From positions 6,561,900-6,625,899 of the forward strand of contig NW_003101681.1 in NCBI RefSeq assembly GCF_000003855.2: a DNA stretch of 64,000 nt, read 5' to 3'. The notes under the pieces are model-generated. The model ran no database searches, was not told the DNA's origin, and saw only the letters and a list, made by a program, of their open reading frames with translations. Each line of letters begins with the position of its first letter. Within the stretch, counting starts at the first letter, position 1. The position numbers and the translations under genes were made by a program. Below are positions 24,084 to 36,345 of the stretch, in pieces. Source of the DNA: Blastomyces gilchristii SLH14081. Lineage: Eukaryota > Ascomycota > Eurotiomycetes > Onygenales > Ajellomycetaceae.

Positions 24084-24697
24084 AGAGATATGTGATATTT
24101 CGTGATTTGGCGGAGTGTAGTTTCAATTCGTGTATGAGAGGGAGTGAAAGTCAGGAGTGGGAGTCAAAAGAGTCTAATCAGCTCAGGTAATAATCGTTCG
24201 TGGAGTGGTGCGCCCAAAAGAAACACCAAGGAAGGGCAGTCAGTATATCATAGAGCGTATCCGCAAATAGTTAGTTATGAGTCTGCGTCTAGCGATGTGA
24301 GAGAGTCGGGCCATATGCCATGGATGCCAAATAATCACGGGAAGATGAAGCGAGTTTCGTGATGCTGGGTTGGTAAACTTACGTCACTGTGATACAATGT
24401 AGAACCGGGATTTGGCGCGCTGGCAGCCCACTAGGGCGTAATCAAAATACGTAGATCCGCAATATGTATTTCCAGATCACTTTGCAGAGGCAGATATTTT
24501 ATATTATTTTATATACTGTGCATATTTGGTACAGATAATCTGTGTGATATAATATAGTACATTGTTCAAATTCTCCTCTTCACTTCCAAATCCTATCGCT
24601 TCTATGAGTTAGTTCTATCATCTTCCGCGATCTCCCTGCAGTCCGCCTTAAGAGTCCGAGGTTGTTCTTGCGCTTTATCCGCCGTTTTATACATCTA
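24084..24697. other. Phosphatase promoter and spacer
   Basis: Upstream of the phosphatase start; no coding region is supported. Confidence 0.45.
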
Positions 24698-25080
24698 TCA
24701 ATAACCCCGGGGTCTCTTGCGCCAGCGCATTTCTGTCCCATACTTCTCTACTACGGCTTCATACCGGCTTCGTGACTCGTGGTCCCTTTTCTTCCGCGCT
24801 TCTTTCTCAATAATAACAGCCCGAGCCTCTTGCACAGTAGGCAGACCATACATTTTGCAGCTTGTCTCGTGCGCCTCCGTTCCCGTGCATGTGCCATGCG
24901 TGTGGTCTTGGTGTTTCGGAGCCCGTCAATTGGAATAACCATTTCTGCACCATTTGCGCAGGTGAAGCGGTGGTCGCATGTTGCTTGGTCTAGAGAGACG
25001 GAGTAGTCTCCGGAATAATGGTAGGTATACGTTCTGTAAAACCATCTCACTGGACAACAATACATGTGGCCTCGTTCAAG
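24698..25080 (-). pseudogene. Truncated, frameshifted gene at the edge of the AT-rich block
   Basis: Minus-strand protein-like sequence in two frames. From about 25047 it reads YTYHYSGDYSVSL, CDHRFTCANGAEMVIPIDG and TKTTRM. After a probable one-base indel near 24871-24885 a second frame continues HETSCKMYGLPTVQEARA, a Lys/Arg/Glu-rich helix and KRPRGY before TGA at 24700-24698. Three spaced Cys suggest a small secreted or Cys-stabilised protein. A possible acceptor TTTTACAG lies just upstream of the first segment, but the expected 5' exons are absent because sequence beyond 25080 is a retrotransposon fragment. I do not recognise the family. The frame choice after the indel is inference. Confidence 0.4.
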
Positions 25081-25242
25081 ATACTGATAGTTTGTCTATA
25101 TAAATCTGTCAATATTCTGAGAGAAGATTAATCTTTGATAGATATCAGATGTTTCTGACTGTATTCAACTGCTGTTAAACCTGTGACAGTGAGAATTCAT
25201 TTTTAATTATAAGCTTATTAAGTGCTTGATAATCAATACACG
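25081..25242 (-). repeat. 162-bp fragment of Gypsy family B pol
   Basis: Closely matches internal pol sequence of both B elements (about 39460-39605 and 50138-50285), including the shared ATTCTGAGAGAAGATTAAT. No LTR or gag accompanies it. It abuts the broken gene directly on its left and GC-normal DNA on its right. Confidence 0.85.
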
Positions 25243-25635
25243 GCATGGGCCACATTTGTAGGATAGTTGAAGGTTGTATTGATAGATCTATCTACAAAGA
25301 GCTTAATATAGTGGTGGGTCACGTGATCTAGGGAGATCGCTAACCGCAACAGCCGTAACGGCCAACACCCCCCCTCGAGTAGACTGACCGCCGGGACCAT
25401 GAATTTCATGTTTGGTCCCATTTGGTCTGGTCCCATACATTTCTTGGCGTGAATCCCACTGGGACTGGCTATTAAAAAAACATGTAAAGTGACTATATAT
25501 CAGATCTTAAAATGAGATCATGACTTGAAAAAAATGAGAAAGTGATCTCATTTAATCTCATTTAGTCTTATTCTTAACATAAAGTTACTATTTTTAGACA
25601 TTTTAAGGTTTTTTTTAGACTATTTTTAATTTTTT
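25243..25635. other. Transition DNA and left target flank of the nested LINE
   Basis: 25243-25470 is GC-normal spacer with a CACGTGATC motif and a C tract. From about 25480 to 25635 it is AT-rich, with repeated TGAGATCATGA/TGATCTCATTT-like motifs. The same AT-rich element appears to resume after 58289, so this is the left half of the LINE target. Confidence 0.5.
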
Positions 25636-25648
25636 AAAAAGTAATGCT
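25636..25648. repeat. Left target-site duplication of LINE 1 (13 bp)
   Basis: AAAAAGTAATGCT, identical to 58277-58289. It directly precedes the TTA-repeat tail of the LINE. Confidence 0.85.
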
Positions 25649-26039
25649 ATTATTATTATTATTATTCTTCAATTATAGATGTATGCAGTTAGAGACTATG
25701 ATATCTATCTGAGAACTTTAGTTCTCAGAGTTTTTTCTATGTCTGTAAAGTTAACTATTATACATTCATTAATTTCAGATATGCAGAATCAGAAAATTCT
25801 AGCTCAGAATACAAAAACTGTTTACAAATTGCAGTGTTTTAACATCTTTTAATACTTTGAAATCATTTGACAATATCATGACAAAAGAAAAGAGAAAAAG
25901 AATACAGTCTCAAAGATAGACACATTAAATAGATAGATAGAAAGAAATTGAAAGAAAAAGATAAAGAAAAAGATAAAGTAAAGAGAGACTATAACAAAAT
26001 AAATTATTAAAAGAGAGTGTATAGCTGTTTTAACAGACT

Positions 26040-27499
26040 ATATCTGATTGATTTTCTTCTCTTCATATTCAGATAATTCTAAATTTAGTTATTTTCTTAT
26101 AGCTGCTTGAGTTTCTGATAGAAAGTCTATTAAGTATTTAATTCCTGTCTTAGTTGAGAATAAGAATCTCATATTTAATTGATTTAGATTATACTTCTCT
26201 TTCAATCTGACTCTGAGACTATTGTATAATACACAGTGCATTATAATATACTCAGAATTCTCATTTATATTACAGAATAAGCATTCTATTGAGTCAAATC
26301 TATCATCAAATCTTTGTATATAAGATTTGAAATAGTCATATTCTAGTTTCAGCTGTATTATAGATGAGAATATTTTCTTTTTATATTTAATTAAACAAGA
26401 TTTTCACTTAGATTTTATTTTAAATCTTGAATAATATATATTCTTCTTTTGTTTCTGTCAGCTTTCATTTCACTTATCTAAATAAGATTCTTTTATTTTT
26501 CTCTTTATAAAAGATCAGAATATAATTTTTTGAACAGATCTGCTTAATTCTACACTCTTTTTTACAGCTGAATCAGCTAATTCATTGTCATGAATATTCA
26601 TATGAGTAGGAACTTAGTGCAGATGAATTCTCAGCTTTAATATTCTTCTCTTTTGAATTTTTAAAACAGAGTTTAAGATCAGTTCAAGATTCATTTGATT
26701 ATTATAAATCTGACTATTTCTAAGTCTTTTTAAAGCAGCTTGACTATCAGAGAATATTCATATCTCTTTCAAACAATTTTCTCTTTTATAAGATTTTATT
26801 TCAATGAGTTTGAAAGCTTTCACTATTACAAATAGTTCAGCATCAAAGACTTCATATTCAGAGCCTAGATTTCAGAAATCTGAGATAAAATTGATATTAT
26901 CTTCAGTATAAGCAATGTCTGTGTCTAATCTATTCAAGTTCTCATTTTTTGAGTCATCTGAATAAATCAGAATAGAGTCATTTATATTAATTGTAGAAAT
27001 TCTCTTCAAATACTGTTCATATTCTTTCTCTTTTAATAGTTCACTTATTTATAAGTTTATAAGAGATTCAAGCTTTTTTCTTTAGAGAGATAACTTCTCA
27101 TGATCAACTTTTTCAATATTTAAAGAAGAAAATTGATTTTTAATCAGAGAGTATAGTCTGTACAGTTGAGAAGACATTTTCTTTAAAGAATTAATTTCAT
27201 TTCAATCAAGAAATCTATTTCAATTCAGTTCATTTTCAGAGTTAATTGATGAAAATAAAGAAGAGACTCTTTCTCTGATTATATAATTTGAGCTCATCTT
27301 TACAACTCTCAGAGCATAGTTCATACAGGTCTTTTCAAATCTAATAGCAGAAGAAGGAATTGAAGCTTCAATTTTCATTACTTTAATAGAAGATGATTTG
27401 AATACTCTCAGAATTCTTCTCAAGACTCTGTTTTACAGACTTTGAAAGAGTTCAGTGAAATTTCCTTGATTATTTCATTAAACTTGAACTTTATAATCA
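26040..27499 (-). pseudogene. LINE 1 ORF2, RT thumb to RNase H part
   Basis: Minus-strand degraded coding sequence. Residues around 27220-27423 match the LINE region after RT (FKSSSIKVMKIEASIPSSAIR, then ALRVVKMSSN). Around 26900-26970 is the start of RNase H, recognisable as IYSDDSKNEN in the better-preserved LINE 2 copy, where the consensus is YTDGSK (Gly to Asp by GG-to-GA). Numerous stops. Confidence 0.75.
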
Positions 27500-27504
27500 G
27501 CTAC

Positions 27505-27900
27505 TGTAAGAGGCCTACGCCGAATAGATTGGTATAATAGATAGGTCTTATATAACAAAGATAAAAATATTAGAGAAGGAAAGAAAAGGAAAGAAAGAGA
27601 AAGTGTGAGAATCAGTGATCAAGATGAATATTTATATGTGTATGTGATGATGTATGTGGTGGAGCTTTGAGGCGGAAGAATATACACGCATTTGTAGTGG
27701 CTGAGGATTGGTGATCAGAAATGGCTGAGAATTGAAGCGTATGCTACGCGCGTTCATAGCAGCCGCGGATTGATGATCAGGAATGGCCGAGAATCAGAGT
27801 GTACACATTCGTAGCGGCCGCGGATCAGCGATCGGGAATGGAAGAATCTATGAAGTGTAATGAAATAGTCTATATGATTGATCAGGCGCAGCCTGCCACA
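27505..27900 (-). repeat. Gypsy A LTR, left (3' LTR of the element)
   Basis: 396 bp, TG...CA termini, alignable end to end with 32946-33341. It differs mainly by C-to-T or G-to-A at CpG and CpC/GpG sites. Confidence 0.92.
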
Positions 27901-28101
27901 TTAGCCCTCTCTTTCCAGAAGCAGTTCTCATCAGTCAAGGATCACTGTTTCAGATAACATGAAACTCAGAGTTCAGGTCAGTTGATCATAGCTGACTCAT
28001 TTCATCAGATATTGTCAGCTGCGGCTGTGAAATCTCTCATTGAGAATATCTTCAATCTCTCACTCAAGCTCATTATCTTCTTCTATAATGCCTGGCGGCT
28101 G

Positions 28102-31100
28102 TCAGTCAGAAGACAGCTGAGAAGAGAACAGATTAATAATGACACAGCAGAGCAAGCTCATGTGAAATACATCATGAATTTCTGATGATGTGTTAAGACA
28201 GTAGTTGTGACTATCTAGAACTTCTATCACTTTATATCTGACATGGCAGTAGTCTAGTGTACAAGATAAATATGTGATTTGTATATTCTTGAGATTCAAT
28301 TATACAAGATCTTCTATCTTATACTGCTCTGTGAAATCTTGTCAGATATTAGTTTAATCTTCTTAATCTTGTTTTATAATTGTTATGAAGACCTCTGCTC
28401 AGTCATAAGTGTCTCAGAGCTTCATTACTATATTATCAGCAATCTGAATTGAACTGTGAGAGTTCAGTATGAACTGTATAATCTCTAGAAGATTCAACAC
28501 TTTCATATAATATCTGTATGTAAGAAAGAATGAGCTTATATCTGTTAAAACAGCATCTTAACTGTTAATAGCAATCTCTGTGTGTAGAAGAAGATTATGT
28601 CAATCATCTTATAAGTAATTACAGAACTTATAAAGATAATTCTTTACAGTCTGAATTATTCATTCTGATATATTATCAGTCTTAGAGTGATAGACAGTTA
28701 ACAGATAATATATAATCTTAAGAACTTGACAGATTCTTATTCAGAGAGTGCTCATGAATTGATAGCTCTGATCTGATACTATTAATCTCAGCAATTTATA
28801 TATCTGATAGAATGAACTCTGTAAGAAGACTTCAGTGACTTATTCAATATTCATCTTATTACAAGATTTCAATATTACACTCTTACTCAGTCAGTCAATA
28901 ATGACTAGAATATTCCTGCAGCTCTTACTCTCAGATAGATTAATAGTGAAGTTAATTACTACATCTTATCAGATTCTATCAGAGATATTGAGTGATTTCA
29001 GTAGATCTTTTCTACAGTTCTTTTATAAGATAATAGAAGAATAGTGATTACAGTTTCAGATAAAGTGTCTGATACTGTTTAATATCTCAGATCAGTAGAA
29101 TTCTCAGAAGATCATTCTATACAGTTATTTACAGTCTGAATAATCAGTTATACATGAATCATGCATCTCTTGCATTATCTAAGTATGTAAGAGTTCAGAG
29201 TGAGAGACTCAGCATCATTTATAGAATTGTAGAGTATTATTATTATTAATTAAGTATTCTAAGATATCAGTTCTGATACATAGTTCTGAGAGAAATTAAG
29301 ATATTTCTTGATATACTACTTCAGTGAGAATCTGAAGAAGTTCATCAGTCTGAGCTGCTGTATATCATAGTTTATTCAGTGTAGAGAAAGTGAAGATATC
29401 AATGTCAGTTCTAATCAGAGAAGTATGTATAATGCTGTAAGCTGTTCTATCTTGATCAATTAATATCTTCAGATTCAAGAGCCAGTGCTCTCAGTTCATT
29501 CAGCAAGTATCTGTTATATCAGATAATATATCTTACTCTTGTTATAAGAGAGCATCTGTTATTAAGTTCTGACTGTCAGAACAGTAGTGTATTATAAAAT
29601 AAAAGCAGCTTAGAAACTCAGATCATCACATCTATCATTCAGTAAGTTTATAGATAGTTGTGAAGTATTTGAGATTCTTATAATCTATGACTATCTCAAA
29701 TTCAGAGACACTTCAGAGTTCAGAGTCTCATTCTTCTAAACAGTATATAATCACAAGAAGTTTCTTATCATAGATCTCATAATTGCATTCAGTGAGACTC
29801 AGTTTCTTAGACATAAAAGCATATGATTATAGAATATCTTCATCATTATATTACAATATCACTTCTTCTGTTATATAGTCAGAGAAATCAGCTTCAATAA
29901 CTGTCTTATGATCAGAATCAAATGTTATCAGCAGAGAGATATTAATAAACATCTTCTTCATCTGTGTAAATGCAGCTTCAGCATTCACTGATCATTGAAA
30001 TACTGAGTCTTTCTTAGTAAGGTCTGTAAGTGATCTCATAATATCTGAGAAGTTTTGTATAAATCATCAATAGAAGTTAACAAATCTGATGAAGCTTTAT
30101 ACATCTTTCACAGTATACAGAGCTTCTCATTCAAGAATGATGAAGACTTTCTCAGAATTCATTTGAATTCTCTTATCAGCTTCTATAATAAAACTCAGAT
30201 ACTTGATACTCTTAACTTTAAAATCACACTTATCAATATCTATCAGTAGTTCTGCTTCTTATAACTGTTATAATATCTTTTACACATATTCTTGATATTC
30301 TTTTCTGAATTTATCAGTGAAGATGAGAATGTTATCTAGATAAGCAGATACAAACTCATTAAGAAAGTCTCAGAGTGCTCAGTTAATATACTTCTGAAAT
30401 ATACTGAGAGCATTAGCTAGTTCAAAGAGTGTGACTATTCATTCAAAGAGGTTATAACATGTTCAGAATACTGTAAGTCATTTATCTTCTTCAGTGATAT
30501 GAATCTTATGAAATGTGATGATAACATCTAGTTTTATAAATCATTGAGCTCATCTGATCCATGCTAGAGTTTCATTGATAAGAGATAAGAAATATCAATC
30601 TTTCTTTGTCAATCTGTTCAGACCTCAGTAGTTCACACAGAATCAGAGTTCTTCACCTGGTTTCTTTGCAAAGAGAATAGAGACTGTGACAGAAGAGTTG
30701 CTAATGCATATGAATTCTTTATTCAACAGATCATTAAGTGTCTTTCAAAGAAGAAGAAGTTCATCTCAGAACATGTTATAAAGAGAGTCTCATGACAGTT
30801 CAGAATTCTTATCATTCTTTTTCTCTAACTTAATACTGTGATTCACTTCAGAATCTCATAAGAAGAGTATATTCATAATATTATCTTATTGAAAGACATC
30901 TAGATATTCATGATATTATTAAGAGAGTTTTGTATGAGAATCTGTTATTATAACACAGAATAACTTTTCTAGGGCTTTTTTGATATCAGTCAGACTGACA
31001 GAATAGATTGATACATGATCTTGCTGTTAATGACTCTGTCAGTGATTTTAATAATGACTTCTTTTTCAGAGTATTTTATATGTGTTGACAGAGATCTGTG

Positions 31101-31503
31101 TCAGGTTCATGATCTTGTGAATGTCATCTTTGTAAACTCTATCATTGTTAGAGAATATCAAGCTTCAATTTCAAGTATTCAATAAGATGCCTTGTTCAGA
31201 TAGTCAGACAAGTTCTAACATAAGATTATAATCAAGATTATCAACTTCATATGCATAGACATCTTCATGTTGATGTTCTTCTACATCTATGATCAGCTTC
31301 ACTATGTAACAGATACAAATGTCTTTTGAATTATTAAATTCTGTGAGAAGTTGGGGTTTTGATAGAGAGATATGCTGAAGATTATAACATCTTACAACTG
31401 AAGATTTTATCATTGCATAGTAGCATAGATCACTATCTATCATAGTCTTCATATTATACATGTTATTAATCACAGTGAATACAAGAATTACATTCATTAT
31501 CAT
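28102..31503 (-). pseudogene. Gypsy A pol (protease, RT, RNase H, integrase, C-terminal domain)
   Basis: Read on the minus strand. Protease: 31503-31204, with MIDSD where the family has D-S-G (Gly to Asp). RT: about 30345-30310 reads AYLDNILIF (family YLDDILIF). RNase H: about 29930-29861 reads IEADFSDYITEEVIL (family TDASDYxxGxVL). C-terminal tail: 28299-28102 reads YKVIEVLDSHNY and IHDVFHMSLL, the typical post-integrase module. Many TGA/TAG stops from Trp and Arg codons show it is dead. Confidence 0.8.
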
Positions 31504-31841
31504 CTTCTCTTCAAATTATTGTTGTTCAATCTCTTTAAGCTTCTGTTTATAAATTTGAACAGAAGCTAATCTTTTCTCTGTTTCACTGAGACATTCTCAT
31601 AGTTATCTTCTGAATCTTCCTCTAATGCAATGTGATTGGCGCGGACAGGCGCAGATTCATTCTTCAAATGAGAAGGCACATAGATTGATCAGCAGTTGAA
31701 AGCAATGTATTCTGATCAGTTACAGTTGATACACACTCTATGTTAACATTGATCAGTGACTTCTTCAGAAGTGATTTCAGGGACTTGAAAGCCTGTTTGA
31801 ACAGTGAAAACTCTTGCTTATGTATAGGCATTTGAATCTAT

Positions 31842-32800
31842 TCAGTTCATGACATCTGTATCATTGTTCTTCAGTGTGAGTGTATGAGTCACTGAGATAT
31901 AACATCTTCTGCCACTGTTCTGTATATTCTTAAGCTTGATAAGACAGTCATCCATTGTCTGAAGCTGTGTGCAGAAGCCTTTATAAGTTGAGTCTTCATC
32001 TGTGCTTACAAGGGCCTGTAAGAGTTTGAAAGTCAGTGTCTTCTTGAGTATGCTAATCTTCATTCAATTCTCTCAAGACTGATCACCTGCTTCTAGAATC
32101 TTGATATTGAAGTCAGAGATGAATATTGTAAAAGAAGTGTTTCTCTGCTGAGTACTCTGTAACCAATCTAATACTTTCTGTTGCATGGCAGTGTCTCAGA
32201 ACAGAACATCAAGATATTTCATGATATTATCAGATATTTATAATACTGATTCACATGCTTTTATTCATAAATAAAACTTCTGTTTCACACAATTCTTCAA
32301 TTATTCATTGATATATCAATCTTGATTGATTAACAAACTGATGAAATCTTCATCTACACTCAGTTTCATGAGCATTTCCATTCTTCATGATGAATAGAGA
32401 GTGAGATCAGAAGTATTAAAATATATAAGAGCATCTAAGCATTTCTTCAGCACTTTTGTATTCAGTTCTGTAGATACTGAAATTGCATGAGTTTCTTATT
32501 ATGATAATCATTGAATCTCTTCATATTGATGTTATTAAGTTACATGCATATTAGCTATTTGTTATTATTATAGTTTCAACATTACTCAGAGTCACTGTAG
32601 CACTGTGTCTATGCTCATGTTTAAGAGTTTCATATTATCATTAGATATGATTATATTGATTGTCAGATGTATGATATCTGTGAAATCTGAAGAGATGTAA
32701 TCATATTCTTATATATCTGAGTGTTAGAACTCTCAGATCTTTCACTGACATTCTTTTATAAAATCTTATTCTCTTTGTAAGATCTTGTTGCAGGGCTAGA
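31842..32800 (-). pseudogene. Gypsy A gag remnant
   Basis: Minus-strand sequence between the pol protease and the right LTR. The best open part (32063-31842) reads MKISILKKTLTFKLLQALVS and is shared with the C copy at 61908-61684. The zinc knuckle was not located with confidence. Confidence 0.6.
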
Positions 32801-32945
32801 GTGACTGATGAGCAAGCTTCTATCTGAGAACTCAGTGTTCACTTAACTGTGTGACTGTTTCTCTATTTCTTACACATCATTACACATTCAGATATCTCTC
32901 AGTAAATAATTGTTTCTAATAAGAAGACAATGAATGTTTTTATAA

Positions 32946-33341
32946 TGTAAGAGGCCTACGCCGAATAGATTGGTATAATAGATAGGTCTTATATAACAAA
33001 GATAAAAACATTAGAGAAGAAAAGAAAAGAAAAGAAAGAGAAAGTGTGAGAATCAGTGATCAAGGTGGATATTTATACACATATGTGGTAGTGTATGTGG
33101 TGGAGCTTCAGAGCAGAAGAATATACACGCATTCATAGCAGCTGAGAATTGGTGATTGAGAATGGCTGAGAATCAAAGCATACACTACGCGCGTTCATAG
33201 CGGCCGCGGATCAGTGATTGGGAATGGCCAAGAATCGGAGTGTACGCGTTCGTAGCGGCCGCGGATCGGCGATCGGGAATGGAAGAATCTATGGAGTGTA
33301 ATGGAATAGTCTATATAATTGATCGGGCGCAGCCCGCCACA
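32946..33341 (-). repeat. Gypsy A LTR, right (5' LTR of the element)
   Basis: 396 bp. It contains three tandem roughly 55-62 bp units starting at about 33131, 33193 and 33248, two with intact NotI-like GCGGCCGC (33200-33207 and 33255-33262). These CpG-dense units survive although the internal region is stripped of CpG. Confidence 0.92.
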
Positions 33342-33346
33342 GCTAC

Positions 33347-33983
33347 TGATATAATACAGGCTATATATAACTGTCTCATAGTCTGAAAGAATAGACCTCT
33401 CTCTGTATTTAATAGTCTGATTATGTTGTTTAATAGTCTTTCTGCCTTGACAGTTCTTTATTGAATATGATATTTAAAAATCAACTTGGAGTTTAACCAT
33501 ACTTCTAATCATTTGACATTTATACTGAGTTTAATCTCTCTATTTAAAAGAGTTAGAGATAGTTCTTTCTCATTAAATCTAGACAAGAAATGAATTAACT
33601 CAGTTTTATTCATATCAAATTAAATTTGATTAATATCTGCTCTAATAAAGATTTTCTTTGCAGCTTCTTCAATTACTTTCAAATTCTCTTTAATAGTTTT
33701 TAAGCTGTAGACTAAATCAATATCATTCACATAACTCAGAGATCACACTATTCTCATATTTCTATTTTTGAATAGATATGCAGTGTATATTGCAAATAAA
33801 ATGAGTAAGATTGAAGATCTCTGTGATACTTCTATTTTTATCTCAGTCTTGTCTTATTTCATTTTATCAAAGAAGAGTTGTATAATTCTTTTAGATATAA
33901 AACAGTTAACTCATTTTATTAGAGAAAGTGACAGTTTTAACATCTTCAATATCTGAATTAACTTTGACTTTGAAACATGATTA
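33347..33983 (-). pseudogene. LINE 1 ORF2, central RT part
   Basis: The segment between the two Gypsy insertions. On the minus strand it reads SYVNDIDL at about 33715-33740 (family YxDD, Asp to Asn) and, at its right edge, HVSKSKLIQ-like sequence that continues the FDIKxAFD RT motif resumed at 53151. Confidence 0.75.
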
Positions 33984-34140
33984 TGTGATTCAAAGGTTGC
34001 TTAAGCCAGCGTATGATTACAGGCGTACGCCGGCTTCTTATATATTGTAATATCATACACTAATTTAATTAGCGGCTGCTATGGCCCCTTTACACTTGTA
34101 CGCGTACACTAGTAGTTCGGAAGCGGCCGCAGTATTATCC

Positions 34141-34325
34141 TGTGATTCAAAGGTTGCTTAAGCCAGCGTACGATTACAGGCGTACGCCGGCCTCTTATAT
34201 ATTGAATCTCGTACGCTAAATTAATTAGTGGCCGCTAGGGCCCCCCTTTACATTCATACGCGTACACTAGTAGTTCGGAAGCAGCCGCATTATTATCCGA
34301 CAGTCATATATTCTTCTGAACCACA
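34141..34325 (-). repeat. Gypsy B beta LTR, left
   Basis: 185 bp with palindromic GGCGTACGCC and a MluI-like ACGCGT. CpG-rich relative to the internal region. Confidence 0.9.
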
Positions 34326-34632
34326 TCCTCCCCCACCAGATTCAGTCACGCTCACGTGACCATGTTGTACACCCTAGCTTCATGTGGATTAGCTCGCCAC
34401 TAGCGTTTCATGATCGTGTGGCCTATCCCTGATTCAGCTAGTGTTCTGTGTACATTCTCACAAAGAAACTTTCACTATATTACATCACTCATTCACTAAC
34501 TTTTCTCATCCTTCAATCATCTTCTTCATCATCATCATTATCAAACATCACTATCTCATTCAAGATTTCTATCCCTTCTTCTGTTCAACTCTTTTCATCT
34601 GTTCATCTATTACATTATACATGTTTCTGACA

Positions 34633-36345
34633 ATGATCTCTCATTCTCATAACAAGTGTCATTGTAGTGCTCATACCAGGCAGTTTGTTAGCAGTAAGTG
34701 TAATGTGTTGTGAAACATGATCAGAACTTGTTTATCTTCTAATAATTATCAGAACATACTATTATGAATGACACATCTTCTTCATCTTCTTATACACTCT
34801 CAATCACTTCTCTTCTCAGCAGGTTTCTGATTGTGTTTTCTAGCACAATTTTGCATGAATACAGATGCTGATATATTTGTTTTTATTTATGTAGAATCTT
34901 CATACATTGACAGATCTGTGTTCATCAATGATAGTGAACCTGATATTGTATTCTTGATTGAGAACTTGAAGAATGTGATAATGAAGAAATTATCTGTATT
35001 ATATGTAGCTGAGTCTTCAGTGTTCTCTTCTGTCTCTTCTACTGCTTCTTCTTCTGCTGCTTTCTCTCAATCTTCTATACTTATCTCTATGTCTGATTCT
35101 CCTGCTCTTACTACCTCTGTTTCTGTGACTTCTACTTCTGCTACTTCTGGTTTTACTGTCTCTGTCTTTCTTACTAGCTCTTCTCATTTCAAGAAGATAT
35201 TGTATAGACTCAGTGAATCATATTTCTCAGTGTGTACACTTCTGTCTTTCTTATCAATCTCTAGAATGATTTATTACATGAAGATGATGTATAATATAAC
35301 TATCTAAAGTTCAGTCACAGACACTGATTATTACATTTATTTTAAATATTTATAATGAGATAATTGTTCATTTATTTCAGAGAATCATCTTCTCTCTTAA
35401 CAGTGTTGAAATTGTAAGTTTTTTTCTTTTTTCATCTTTTTCTTTCTAATACTGATTTTTCTGTTCTTAGGAAAAATTGTTATAAGTTTTACTATGTATG
35501 AAGTTATAACATTCACAGATATCAAGAAACTTTTTACAATTATAAAGTTCAATATTACAGAGATATCTACTCTGATGAATTTCTTTGAGATAATAGATTT
35601 ATATCAGTCTATTCTCTGATATCTATTATCTGACTTCATAATACAGGTAAAAGATATCTGTGTTTTCAGAAACAGAAATACAGATATTATACTCTTTTAC
35701 ACTTATAAGTATAAGACTCATACATCTTGTCTGAGATGTCATTATAAAAATGAGCTGTTCATACACTGTATTCTGCTTTCTGTATTTCTCTGTGTCTTTC
35801 TCTCTCTTTCTGAGAAGCCTTGTGTGTGTTGTAATTATACATACAATTCTAAGATCAGTGAGTGTTTATTCAGTAATTATTATCTCTGTTTTTATAATTT
35901 TGTATGCTAATAATAGTTCTTAGTTACTCTGATATCAGAGATCATTTTAATTGAAGATGATAATATCACTGAGACTACTCTCTCTCACTCTTAAGCTTCT
36001 TTCATCACTTCTTCTCTCTTTTCTGTGAGAAAGGTCATGCACACATCAGATTATAAGTATTCAGCTCTGAGTGACTTCTGTTATTTATCTGATTCTGTGT
36101 CTTCTTCTTCTTCTGTTTCTTCTATCTCTATTTTCTCTACTCTGGCTTCTGATTCTGCAGGTTCTGTGCTCTTCTTCAATTTCTCTATACATACACATAT
36201 GCATTTCTATATTAGTATTTCAGTCAATCTTGTAATAAATGATATTAATGTTGTACACAGAGTGATAGAGAAATTGAAGATATGTATAATATTATTATGA
36301 GAGTGACTTACAGCTCTTGAATTTCTTACAGATCTCAAGTTTTGA
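34633..36345 (+). pseudogene. Antisense accessory gene of Gypsy B, beta copy
   Basis: Plus-strand, opposite to gag-pol, between the end of pol and the 3' LTR. Segments in order: an N-terminal exon from ATG 34633 (HSHNKCHCSAHTRQFVSSK) interrupted by a TGA where Arg is likely ancestral; a 158-codon open frame 34831-35307 (MNTDADIFVFIYVESS, then Ser-rich sequence and SSHFKKILYRLSE); a canonical intron at 35414-35470 (GTAAGT to TTCTTAG); a Cys-rich segment at about 35640-35870 (SCLRCHYKNELF, CVCCNYTYNSKISEC); and a Ser-rich C-terminal part 36025-36345. The Cys-rich part resembles fungal DUF3716-type domains from memory, unverified. The same layout recurs in alpha. Degraded by mutation here. Confidence 0.6.

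Larger units (their letters stand above)
27505..33341 (-). mobile_element. Gypsy family A LTR retrotransposon, complete but mutated
   Basis: Bounded by two 396-bp LTRs starting TGTAAGAGGCC and ending GCCACA, with a 5-bp TSD GCTAC at 27500-27504 and 33342-33346. Coding is on the minus strand: gag near the right LTR, then protease, RT, RNase H, integrase and a C-terminal domain near the left LTR. It is inserted in the ORF2 of LINE 1. All frames are degraded; gag-pol order is that of Metaviridae-type (Ty3/Gypsy) elements. Confidence 0.92.
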
